From Epiperipatus broadwayi (taxonomy: Eukaryota; Onychophora; Udeonychophora; Euonychophora; Peripatidae), in the NCBI GenBank assembly GCA_028023455.1, contig JAQFVV010012423.1, positions 4,013,753 to 4,077,752 of the forward strand: a stretch of 64,000 nucleotides of DNA, written 5' to 3'. A model generated the notes under the pieces. It was not told the origin of the DNA and searched no databases. It saw only the letters and a list, made by a program, of their open reading frames with translations. Numbering within the stretch: position 1 is the stretch's first letter; every line of letters starts with the position of its first letter. Positions 51,307 through 62,277 of the stretch are shown piece by piece. Position numbers and translations under genes: made by a program.

Positions 51307-51468
51307 ACCATTCAAAACATGTTTATCCATCTAACATGATCTGGAACTCACAAAATGTACTTCAAACCCAGTCAAGACCAATATATGGATCAGGGACCAG
51401 CCTGGATTCGAACCCACTCTCTAAGCCCCAGATCTAACACCTAATGAATAACATAGTAGTGATGGCAC
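51272..51468 (-). mobile_element. tRNA-derived SINE with (AT)n 3' tail
   Basis: Read on the minus strand, A-box-like TTATTCATTAGGTGTTAGA is followed after about 30 bases by GTGGGTTCGAATCCAGG, an excellent B box (51,404-51,416 on plus). A ~90-bp body comes next, ending TTGTGAGTTCCAG...GGTACAAT, and then (AT)n at 51,273-51,303. Copies are at 1-72 (plus) and 60,989-61,151 (minus). RNA polymerase III transcription from these boxes is expected for SINEs. Confidence 0.8.
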
Positions 51469-52557
51469 AAGAGAATTAATTTTAAATTTGGCCAACTAGC
51501 AAAGCTGAGCAAAACAATGAGACATCTATTAACTATGATTATATTAAAATATACATAAGCATGGCTGTAATATGTGGAAGTGGAGAAAAAGGAATTTGAA
51601 CTACTCAAATAAGTTAGACAATAAAAATATAATTTAATATACTTTTTATTTTTATTTTGTACAGCTATGACTATGAAGCCATAGAGCTTTGAAAGCGCTA
51701 AGCTTTAAATAAATTTAATAACATATAACTTCTTTATTTTAGTGTTATAAGTGCATAAGTATTGATATTATATGCATTAGTGTGTGTGTGAATGAGCAAG
51801 CGGTAGATAATTACATAGTGTCATTCACGCTATTACTTCTCATATGCTCTTTTATTAACTAAATAATAAATTATAAATAAACACACATCTTTGGTGGGTT
51901 CAATATTAAGATGCCAATCAATATTAAAAAAAAGTTACATAAAATTGTTATCAACGCTTTGGATTATGGTTCTGAAACATGGTGACTAGCATTATTTTTC
52001 TAGGAGGGTTCTGAGATTCACTATACATATAAATACATTTGAAAACGTTTGATTATATTTGAATCTATGAAAAAAATATTTAATGAAAAATTATTTTAAC
52101 AATAGTAAGACGAACGCTTTATTTTCCCAAGGCATATACTCTTAAATAGATATATAAACCACGGACAGTGGGAGTGTATATGATTGAAATAAACTTAATT
52201 AATAAAATAAAAGTAATTGGTATTTATATAAATATTTTAATCAGAGCACAATTTTAATATTAGAGCATTAAAACTGGGTCATGAAGCAAAAGAAATAATA
52301 ATATGAAGAAGTTTGTGGTGCTGACATAATAACCTAAAAATAACTAAGAGGAAAAGGTCATGTTTCTGGATGAAAAACGAAATCAAACACCCCCTTCTTG
52401 GGGTAGTGCTTAGAGAAAAGTGGATAGGTATGGCATGGCCCAGACTTTTTCTGGTATAACCAATGCGAGAGACCTTTTATCTACAAAGTGAATATGCATA
52501 GCGTGTGCCAAACTTACAGGATCACTTCCAGAGGCATTTTATACAAAATAAATATGA

Positions 52558-52672
52558 TTCTGGATAGCTCAACTATCTATGGAATGAGATATGAGAAGAA
52601 ATCTATGGGTTCAAAATTGTCGCAAACCCCAGATTAGAAGACTAGAAGCACGTAATATATATATATAATACA
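52558..52672 (+). mobile_element. tRNA-derived SINE in unit 1
   Basis: A box TAGCTCAACTATC (52,565) and B box GGGTTCAAAATTG (52,607-52,619; the CpG of the unit-2 copy is changed) lie 33 bases apart. A short body and a (TA)n tail follow. It was duplicated with the unit (see 62,146). Confidence 0.65.
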
Positions 52673-54257
52673 CGAAGATTGGCTAAATGTCAGTAACGCA
52701 GTATGAATGAATGTCTCTAACGACATTGAATAAATTTTACTGCTTTTAAAAATAAATGACCCTTGTTTGAGTACTATAATTTAGACAAATAATACACTAT
52801 GAATTTATATATATAGAGAGAGAGATTTCCTTAAATAAAATATACGTTAAGATTTTGCTTAGTAAAAGAAACATTAAAATTTACCCCCATCCCTTTTCTG
52901 CTATTTAAAATAAATCAATCCCACCTTCATTGATTTTACAATAAATGAATTATATAAGTACTTTATATGATATTTTAAGCATAGACTATTTTAAAAGTAT
53001 AAAAAAAATAACTACCAGTTATATAGAAAACAAATAATCGGTCACCTTTTTGGAAATAAATAAAGAATATTTTTAAATTTCAAAGCATTAATTAGCCAAA
53101 TTTCTGGATTCTCTGGGTAGAAAATCCAGAGTTAAACAAATATATTTTTGTAATAAACCAATATAAAATGTTGACTCGTAAAAAACAAAACAAACTGGCG
53201 AACATATTAATTTATAATGCATTATATATATATATATTTTAAGAGAACGTTAATAACCTTTTCATGAAGATTTAGAAGGAAAAAAATGAAAGAAAAGGAT
53301 TTTACAAATTAAGCTCACCAGGTTGTGAGATTGACATTTTAATAATAAGCAAGCAGATATATAAATCAAATAATAAATACATATAAATAAATGACCGCAC
53401 CAAAGTTAAGGAAAGTTAAAGCATATGAGAGAAAATTAGATTTATAAAATCATTTATGAGCAAAAATCATTTAAAAGCAAATTACATTTACATGTTAATT
53501 TAAAAGATAGAAAATTAAACAATACATTAGAAGTCTTGATAGCAGGATTTAAGATTAGTGAGGCTAGATTCATCTTCAAATAGTAGCATAAAAGTTACCT
53601 TGTGCAAATTTAATAAGTCTATTTTCAATGTACGGCTGATGCATAGCAAATTGAGGATCCAAAATAAATTCTTGGTGACAGCAAGCTTCTCTATTAGCAT
53701 TTTTAAAAGTTCTCCATTGGGCCTTTACTTCACTTTATGGTAGCATAATATTATGGCCGCAGAAAACAACCCTCAAGGGTCAGAAAAAGCTTTTACTAGA
53801 TCATCTTAAGATTTTAAAACAGCAGTATCTAGTAGCAATCACTTCTCTCAATAGTAGCTAATCTTATCTGTGTCTCAACATTCAGTCATTTTATACTTTT
53901 TCTTTATCGGTTGTTTTTGAAGATGCAACAGTAAGATAACATCCAAATATAAATTCAAATCTATTTCTAGATTAGAAAGATTTGATAACATGTTTTGAAC
54001 AAAAGTATCCCTAATCTTAATCCCCTTTTAAGTAAAACTTTAATTAAAAATACCTACCCCAGATTAAACAATAGTGCTTCCAACACCTAATTATTTTTAG
54101 ACAATTACTGCAGCATCTTTCATATTGGATTCTATAAAAACATACAGTTTAATAGAAAAAGTACTTCAAAAAGAAAAAGTTTAAAAAATGATGTATAATA
54201 AAATATTTACAAAAAAATCAATCTTTTGTTAGTAATTTTGCTCCTATATATATATAT

Positions 54258-56468
54258 TGTAATGATCCGGAGATGCACTTAACGTAAACTGCACTACAGG
54301 GCGCCATCTAGGCATTTGAACCTAGAAAAATTTATAAAGTAAGCAGATACGTCTGTCAAAAAAAAATTTTTTTTTTTTTTATATTTTGCATCCGGTCGTT
54401 AGCCCATGTCACTAGCTCAGTGGAATAGCAGAGATTTAATAATATAATCTAAGAGTATATATAAAAAAAGAATAAAATAAGCCACTGCCAGTAATTAACA
54501 TACAAACATTTATTTATGCATATATATATATAAGATTTAAAATTATTTTAGTATTAGTTTTACATTTTAACATTTAACATTATTTTTAACTTTACCTTAG
54601 ATTTTAATTTACATTTTAATTTCTATTATATTATAAGTTTACATTTTAATTAAGTTCGCACAGATGGGATTATAAAAGCTTGTTATAATATGTTGCTATA
54701 GATTGGTTACATAGATTTCCACGGTCAAAAACATTTCCAAATAAACATAAACGATCAAAATACAAAATTATTGATTACTGACAATTGCGGAGGGAAATTT
54801 ATACATAACCCAATAGTATTCACCATAAGATACTTGCATTGTCACCAATAACTTAAAAGACATCCGAATAAATATATTTTTGATACTCACTGTAAGGTAT
54901 CATTATTTATCAAATGTCTATATATTTTGATCAAATATGGAAATGCAAAACATAGTTAACCAATAAACAATCCATGCAAGCGTCTATAAACAACTTAAAT
55001 TTAATGCATTTCTATTTAGGGTCGAGTATGAATAGACCACATAAATTTGCTTTGGAAAATAAACATTCTATCCCTATTTAACCTTAGGTTAAAATTCGTA
55101 GTCAAACTGGCATCAATTCATCTGATATATCGATGTATTCAATGTAATAAAATATGGCAGCACAAAAAGTTAAGAGAAGAAATTGCTTCTCATGAGATAG
55201 GAATATTACATCTATCTGCAAAGAAGAGCAATAAAACAAAAAACTCCATAGAATGGAACTGCGGTATCCGACTTATAATTCCTTCCATAGGCAAACGGAA
55301 GTGTGCGGCGTATGAAGCAATTCTGCCCGTAGCGAATCAATATTACATCTACTAATCACACCAATATATCCAATCCATTGACCCAATTTAACCACGAACC
55401 AAATAACCTAAGATTACCCTCCCCTAATATAACTTTACAAATCTATACAGCCATTCACGCCCGACTTAAGTTTAACATTTATATAATTAATTTAACGAAA
55501 AACAAACAAATCATGATAAAAACTTAAAGAACAAAAAATAAATAAATAAATGGAAATGATTTTAAATATATATATAAAAAAGAAGTACATCCAATAACAT
55601 TATTAATAAATTAAGTTTGGTCAGATAGGATTCTATTGCATTATTTACTAAAAAGTTTTAAAATTTAGAGTTCTTATTGTTTCAAGTGAATATAAAGTTC
55701 TTACGATTTTTAAAACGTCCAACTTTATCCGTTGCTTGCCATGAATGTGAATTCCCACGCCGTCCTAAGATTTGTATTCTGTTGGCCGATTTATTTCCAT
55801 CTGGAGGTTTTTGCTTTAACTGGCCCTCAATGTAGAAAAACGAGAGTTCATTTCTCTTTCTTTCCTAGCAAAACTGAAGTGATTGAATCGTGCGTCTCTT
55901 CAATCGCTTCTCCCGCACCTCCGCACTAACACCTATCTGTCACATCGTAATAATCATTAACTAACTAATAATTTCCAAACTTGTCCCTTTTATATTAATG
56001 TGAAGGATTGAATTTACATTATGTCACCGATGCGATGGTCCTTTCACTGTGGTCCGATTCCATAGGGATTTCTTCTTATTTGCTAACAGTTTCTATTGTT
56101 TTCCTATCTGACCGATGTTTTTACATTTAAATGCCCAAGGCTGGTTTACATTTAACTAATTAACAATCATTTCCATTTCTGATTAATTAACCTGTTTTCC
56201 AAATCAAAAATATATTTAAAGATAAATTTAAAGATATAATTTTATCTCCAAATCTTTTTAAAATGTAGTTTTACAATACTTTTTCTTTAATAAAGCTTTA
56301 TTTTAATAATTTTTCAATATCTGTGCGATTTAATATATGAGTTTAAGATGATATTTAATTTCAATTTTTAATTTTTAAAAAAAATTTCCAAATGCGAACT
56401 TTTTAATTTACTTTCATGTTTAATAAATAAATAAAAAATCAATGTAACGAATGTCTGTGCTCATTACA
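54258..56468 (-). mobile_element. Long terminal repeat (3' LTR in element orientation), 2.2 kb
   Basis: Bounded by TGTAATGA and TCATTACA, a perfect 8-bp inverted pair. It is nearly identical to 57,176-59,427. Near its left edge it carries CAGGGCGCCATCTAGGCATTTGAACCTAG and a tRNA A-box-like CACTAGCTCAGTGG (about 54,408-54,421). Two short plus frames (55,047-55,355 and 55,732-55,929) are kept in the other LTR, but their differences include many amino-acid changes, so they are not evidence of a protein. Confidence 0.85.
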
Positions 56469-57175
56469 TATCAGTAAAGTTGCTTAAAAAAAAATGATAA
56501 AAAAAAAAAATTTTACTTAGGGTTAGTAATTACGGTACACGACTAACAAAATTTACAAACATTCGGTTAGTATAAAGACTATATATAAAAAACATGTTTA
56601 CTATCGCTTTCATAAGGACCATTTACGTCTATGCCTCCTCCCCACAAGAGTTCTATTATTATTTTTTTATACATTTTATTTTTACGGCATGACAAGCAAA
56701 TTTTATAAATTATTTATTTAAATAAGGTTGCATTGAGATAAATATGTTTTAAGAAATAATGGGTTTAAACGTGTATATTTGCAGCACAATTATAAATACC
56801 ACCAACTTATTTATGACTGATTAAAATGCATACATAGGGTTACACTGAAGTAATTCCCAAAGGTACTCATCGTAAGGCACCACATTTCAATCATAAACTT
56901 ACGTGGCTATGCGCTCCTATACACATAAAAGCATAATATATATCAACAACAAAATATCAATCGCAACCTTTTGACTTTCTTTTTAACGAAATACAGTTTA
57001 AAATTATTTATACTTTCTAGTGTTTAATATATGTGCAATTTCATTCTGGCAGTGCTTTTATAAGATTTAAAGTATACGACTATATGTAAACAGATAAAAT
57101 ATTTCATTTTGAAAAAAGAAATTTACTCAGGGTATTTGTGGTTTATGAAATATCGGCCCCATGTTGGGCACCAGT
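56469..57175 (-). other. Interior of the LTR element
   Basis: 707 bp, no open frame over 60 codons on either strand. Only the primer-binding site at 57,155-57,173 is recognisable. Confidence 0.75.
57155..57173 (-). promoter_or_regulatory. Primer-binding site for reverse transcription
   Basis: Minus-strand TGGTGCCCAACATGGGGCC begins two bases from the LTR edge. It would pair with a tRNA 3' end reading ...GGGCACCA. Which tRNA is not decided here. Confidence 0.7.
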
Positions 57176-59424
57176 TGTAACGATCTGGAGAGGCACTTAA
57201 CGTAAACTGCACTACAGGGCGCCATCTAGGCATTTGAACCTAGAAAAATTTATAAAGTAGGCAGATACGTCAGTCAAAAAAAATTTTTTTTTTTATATTT
57301 TGCATCCGGTCATTAGCCCATGTCACTAGCTCAGTGGAATATCAGAGATTTAATAATATAATCTAAGAGTATATATAAAAAAAGAATATTATAAGCCACT
57401 GCCAGTAATTAACATACAAACATTTATTTATGCACCTATATATAAGATTTAAAATTATTTTAGTATTAGTTTTACATTTTAACATTTAACATTATTTTTA
57501 ACTTTACCTTAGATTTTAATTTACATTTTAATTTCTATTATATTATAAGTTTACATTTTAATTAAGTTCGCACAGATGGGATTATAAAAGTTTGTTATAA
57601 TATGTTGCTATAGATCGGTTACATAGATTTCCACGGTCAAAAACATTTCCAAATAAACATAAACGATCAAAATACAAAATTATTGATTACTGACAATTGC
57701 GGAGGGAAATTTATACATAACCCAATAGTATTCACCATAAGATACTTGCATTGTCACCAATAACTTAAAAGACATCCGAATAAATACATTTTTGATACTC
57801 ACCGTAAGGTATCATTATTTATCGAATGTCTATATATTTTGATCAAATATGGAAACGCAAAACATAGTTAACCAATAAACAATCCATGCAAGCATCTATA
57901 AACAACTTAAATTTAATGCATTTCTATTTAGAGTCGAGTATGAATAGACCACATAAATTTGCTTTTGAAAATAAACATTCTATCCCTATTTAACCTTAGG
58001 TTAAAATTCATAGTCAAACTGGCATCAATTCATCTGATATATCAATGTATTCAATGTAATAAAATATGGCAGCACAAAAAGTTAAGAGAAGAAATTGCTT
58101 CTCATGAGATAGGAATATTACATCTATCTGCAAAGAAGAGCAATAAAACAAAAAACTCCATAGAAAGGAACTGCGGTATCCGACTTATAATTCCTTCCAT
58201 AGGCAAACGGAAGTGTGTGGCGTATGAAGCGATTCTGCCCGTAGCGAATCAATATTACATCTACTAATCACACCAATATATCCAATCCATTGACCCAATT
58301 TAACCACGAACCAAATAACCTAAGATTACCCTCCCCTAATATAACTTTACAAATCTATACAGCCATTCATGCCCGACTTAAGTTTAACATTTATATAATT
58401 AATTTAACGAAAAATAAAAAAATCATGATAAAAACTTAAAGAACAAAAAATAAATAAATAAATGGAAATGATTTTAAATATATATATAAGAAAGAAGTAT
58501 ATATATTTAATGGAAATGATTTTAAATATATATATAAGAAAGAAGTACATCCAATAACATTATTAATAAATTAAGTTTGGTCAGATAGGATTCTATTGCA
58601 TTATTTACTAAAAAGTTTTAAAATTTAGAGTTCTTATTGTTTCAAGTGAATATAAAGTTCTTACGATTTTTAAAACGTCCAACTTTATCCGTTGCTTGCC
58701 ATGAATGTGAATTTCCATGCCGTCCTAAGATTTGTATTCTGTTGGCCGATTTATTTCCATCCAGAGGTTTTTGCTTTAACTGGTCCTCAATGTAGAAAAA
58801 CGATAGTTCATTTCTCTTTCTTTCCTAGAAAAACTGAAGTGATTGAATCGTGCATCTCTTCAATTGCTTCTCCCACACCTCCGCACTAACACCTATCTGT
58901 CACATCATAATAATCATTAACTAACTAATAATTTCCAAACTTGTCCTTTTTATATTAATGTGAAGGATTGAATTTACATTACGTCACCGATGCGATGGTC
59001 CTTTCGCTGCGGTCTGATTCCATAGGGATTTTTTTTATTTGCTAACAGTTTCTATTGTTGTCCTATCTGACCGATGTTTTTACATTTAAATGCCCAAGGC
59101 TGGTTTACATTTAACTAATTAACAATCATTTCCATTTCTGATTAATTAACCTGTTTTCCAAATCAAAAATATATTTAAAGATAAATTTAAAGATATAATT
59201 TTATCTCCAAATCTTTTTAAAATTTAGTTTTACAATACTTTTTCTTTAATAAAGTTTTATTTTAATAATTTTTCAATATCTGTGCAATTTAATATATGAG
59301 TTTAAGATGATATTTAATTTCAATTTTTAATTTTTAAAGAAAATTTCCAAATGCGAACTTTTTAATTTACTTTCATGTTTAATAAATAAATAAAAAAACA
59401 ATGTAACGAACATCTGTGCTCGTT

Positions 59425-59427
<3 letters not shown>
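57176..59427 (-). mobile_element. Long terminal repeat (5' LTR in element orientation), 2.25 kb
   Basis: Ends TGTAACGA / TCGTTACA. It is longer than its partner, mainly because of a private 48-bp tandem duplication (AATGGAAATGATTTTAAATA at 58,461 and 58,509). The ends keep CpG where the other LTR has TpG and CpA. Confidence 0.85.

Positions 59428-59469
<42 letters not shown>
59428..59469. repeat. (AT)n microsatellite at the LTR element insertion site
   Basis: Continues the AT run present before 54,258, so the LTR element landed within an AT tract. The empty tract is seen at 63,880-63,935 in unit 2. Confidence 0.9.
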
Positions 59470-59472
<3 letters not shown>

Positions 59473-59474
59473 AA

Positions 59475-60585
59475 TTGCACCTATAATCCTTTAATTAAAA
59501 AGGAACTAATAATTAATAATAGAATTAATAATCATAAATATTGAAAGTTAAACTATAAATTTAGGCACGCATTCCAAATATATACATAAAATATATATAT
59601 ATACGACAAAAGGAGCGGGATGGGATATAGGCATTTGAATACAGGCTAGTAGGTAGAAACATAAAGCATAATATTAAGCTAAGATTGACTGCTTTATTTC
59701 TCTGCACATACAATAAAACAAAAAAAAAATGATTTGACTAGGAGTTTTCAAGTGACGACCAAAAGAACGACGAAAATTTTCAAAATTCAATACACAATCT
59801 TGCTATATAAAACTATATATATGAAATATCATTTGGGGATGTGAATATTTGTTCAACTGTTTAATCCAGAAAAAAGCTATATTTTTTCCACATCCATATA
59901 ATAAAAAAAAAATTCTATGCTTGAGATACAACACAATTTCTCCACACATATGGGTTTCAAAAAAATTATACAGCAATGCAATACATATAAAAAATTTTCA
60001 AACACATCCATTCCCTTTTGAGATATTACACTGTACCTACACATCGCACATATACACACCTATGTACATATATACGTAGCTCTACATATACAAGTACATA
60101 GATATTACACAAATATACTTCTACATACATTACACAGTGCTACACACTATTGGAAATGACAGAAAAAGAAAACAAAAACTTTGGGTAAAAGTTGAAAAAA
60201 AAATCCATACATGTGCCAAATTCTTTCATTTTGCTTTTAAAATAAACACAAACATTATATACTCACTTAACAAAAAAAAAATTTCTATACACATATTTCT
60301 TCTTTTTTAAAAAATCATCTCCCGCATAACCACTCACTGCTCCCCACCTTCTATATATCTGCCCAACTATAGCTTAGCTGAAAATTTAGTTTTTGCTTGC
60401 TGAAAGAAAAAAAAAAATGTTTATTTAAGATTTTATTTATTATTTTACCCCTACAATACTAATCTACCCATTTCTCATTTTGGTTTCTCTTGGTCGCACC
60501 CATGCATCTAAAAGAAAACTCATAGTCTGGTTATTATATGTTAAAAATTGATATATCATAGTATTAAGTAAAAAAAAATTTGCTC
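59475..60585. other. Second part of unit 1, no recognisable gene
   Basis: Open frames at 59,849-60,079 and the opposite strand overlap each other and are AT-rich. Nothing assigned. Confidence 0.6.
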
Positions 60586-60594
60586 TCAATAATT

Positions 60595-60660
60595 TTTTTA
60601 TCTGAGTTCGAACCCTCCACTTCCAACATGTTTGCATTTGATTCACTACTGGTCAACAAA
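60595..60660 (-). mobile_element. tRNA-like (SINE head) block, minus strand
   Basis: The minus strand has A-box-like TGACCAGTAGTG (60,655-60,644) and, about 30 bases later, GAGGGTTCGAACTC (60,617-60,604), a strong B box. No tail or body boundary was identified. It is too short and mismatched for a working tRNA. Confidence 0.5.
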
Positions 60661-60988
60661 ATTTCTTTTTATAAGGGTGCCAGCTAAGACAGAGTGATCA
60701 ATGATTTATGAATTATATATTTTTCATATATGTCTCAAGAACAAAAAACTTTATATATGACATTGAAGAAAAAATACATATGTAAAATAGTTGTAGTACA
60801 TGGGTTTTAACTTTAAACAGTGAATTTTACACTTTGAACACATTATTTTAAACACATCAAACATGGAATAATTATATAACAACTTTTTTAAGAATATATA
60901 TGTAAACAGAATTCAGTACTTAGGGTATGTGGGTGTTTATATTGAAGCCTCGCATTGGGAAGCCAAGCCTGAGAAAAAAAATCGTATA

Positions 60989-62241
60989 TACTGGTCAAAA
61001 TATGTATACCCATCTAACATGAGCTGGAACTCACAAAATGTACTTCAAACCCAGTCAAGCCTGAGATTTAGATCAGGGACCAGCCTGGATTCGAACCCAC
61101 TCTCTAAGCACCAGATCTATCACCTAATGAATAACATAGTAGTGATGGCACAAGAGAATTAATTTTAAATCTGACCGACTAGCAAAGCTGAGCAAAACAA
61201 TGAGACATCTATTAACTATGATTATATTAAAATATTCATAAGCATGGCTGTAATATGTGGAAGTGGAGAAAAAGGAATTTGAACTACTCAAATAAGTTAG
61301 ACAATAAAAATATAATTTAATATACTGACAAATTATGATACATTTATAAATTAATTATATGCATTAGTGTGTGCATGAATGAGCAAGCAGTAGATAATTA
61401 CATAGTGTCATTCACACTATTATTTCTTATATTCTCTTTTATTAACTAAATAATATATTATAAATAAACACATATCTTTGGTGGGTTCAATATTAAGATG
61501 CCAATCAATATTAGAAAGAAGTTATATAAAATTGCTATCAATGCTTTGTATTATGGTTCTGAAACATGGTGACTAGCATTATTTTTCTAGGAGCATTCTG
61601 AGATTCACTATACATATAAATACATTTGAAAATGTATGATTATATTTCAATCTATGACAGAATATTTAATGAAAAATTATTTTAACAATAGTAAGATGAA
61701 CGCTTTATTTTCCCAAGGCATATACTCTTAAATAGATATATAAACCACGGATGGTAAGAGTGTATATGATTGAAATAAACTTAATTAATAAAATAGAAGT
61801 AATTGGTATTTATATAAATATTTTAAGCAGAGCGCAATTTTAATATTAGAGCATTAAAACTGGGTCATGAAACAAAAGAAATAATAATACGAAGAAGTTT
61901 GCAGTGCTGACATAATAACCTAAAAGTAACTAAGAGGAAAAGGTCATGCTTCTGGATAAAAAATGAAATCTGACACCCCCTTCTTGGGTAGTGCTTAAAG
62001 AAAAGTGGATACGCATGGCATGGCCCAGACTTTTGCTGGTATAACTGATGTGAGAGGCCTTTTATCTATGAAGTGAATATGCATAGCGTGTTCCAAACTT
62101 ATGGGATCACCACCAGAGGCATTTTATATAAAATAAATATGATTCTGGATAGCTCAACTATCTATGGAATGAGATATGAGAAGAAATCTATGGGTTCGAA
62201 CTTGTCGTAACCCCCAGATTAGAAGAATAGAAGCACGTAAT

Positions 62242-62277
<36 letters not shown>

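Larger units (their letters stand above)
54258..59427 (-). mobile_element. Non-autonomous LTR retroelement, 5.2 kb
   Basis: Two ~2.2-kb LTRs enclose only 707 bp (56,469-57,175). Directly inside the right LTR, after 2 bases, the minus strand reads TGGTGCCCAACATGGGGCC (57,173-57,155), a good primer-binding site starting with the obligatory TGG. The element therefore runs on the minus strand. ATAT on both flanks fits a 4-bp target duplication but lies inside an (AT)n. The interior has no gag, protease, RT or integrase frame, and no purine tract is visible before the 3' LTR. Long LTRs with a short interior suggest a LARD-like derivative, mobilised in trans if at all. Confidence 0.82.
51310..60985 (+). 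repeat. Segmental tandem duplication, unit 1 (split by LTR element)
   Basis: 51,310-54,257 and 59,428-60,985 together form one ~4.5-kb unit. Its first part recurs at 60,989-63,930, and the start of its second part (59,487-59,550) recurs at 63,937-64,000. Identity is high (about 95% in the stretches compared by eye). Unit 1 also has a private ~125-bp stretch at 51,644-51,769. Candidate SINEs lie at its left edge and at 52.56 kb. No genes. Confidence 0.88.

Noticed and set aside
54408-54435. tRNA gene suggested by TAGCTCAGTGG
   Set aside because: No B box at the right distance and no acceptor stem; it is an A-box-like block inside the LTR.
55047-55355. 102-codon frame conserved at 57,959-58,267
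   Set aside because: Conserved because it lies in duplicate LTRs; most of the differences change amino acids, so there is no sign of selection for a protein.
55732-55929. 65-codon frame repeated at 58,692-58,889
   Set aside because: Same reason: part of the LTR pair, with no recognisable product.
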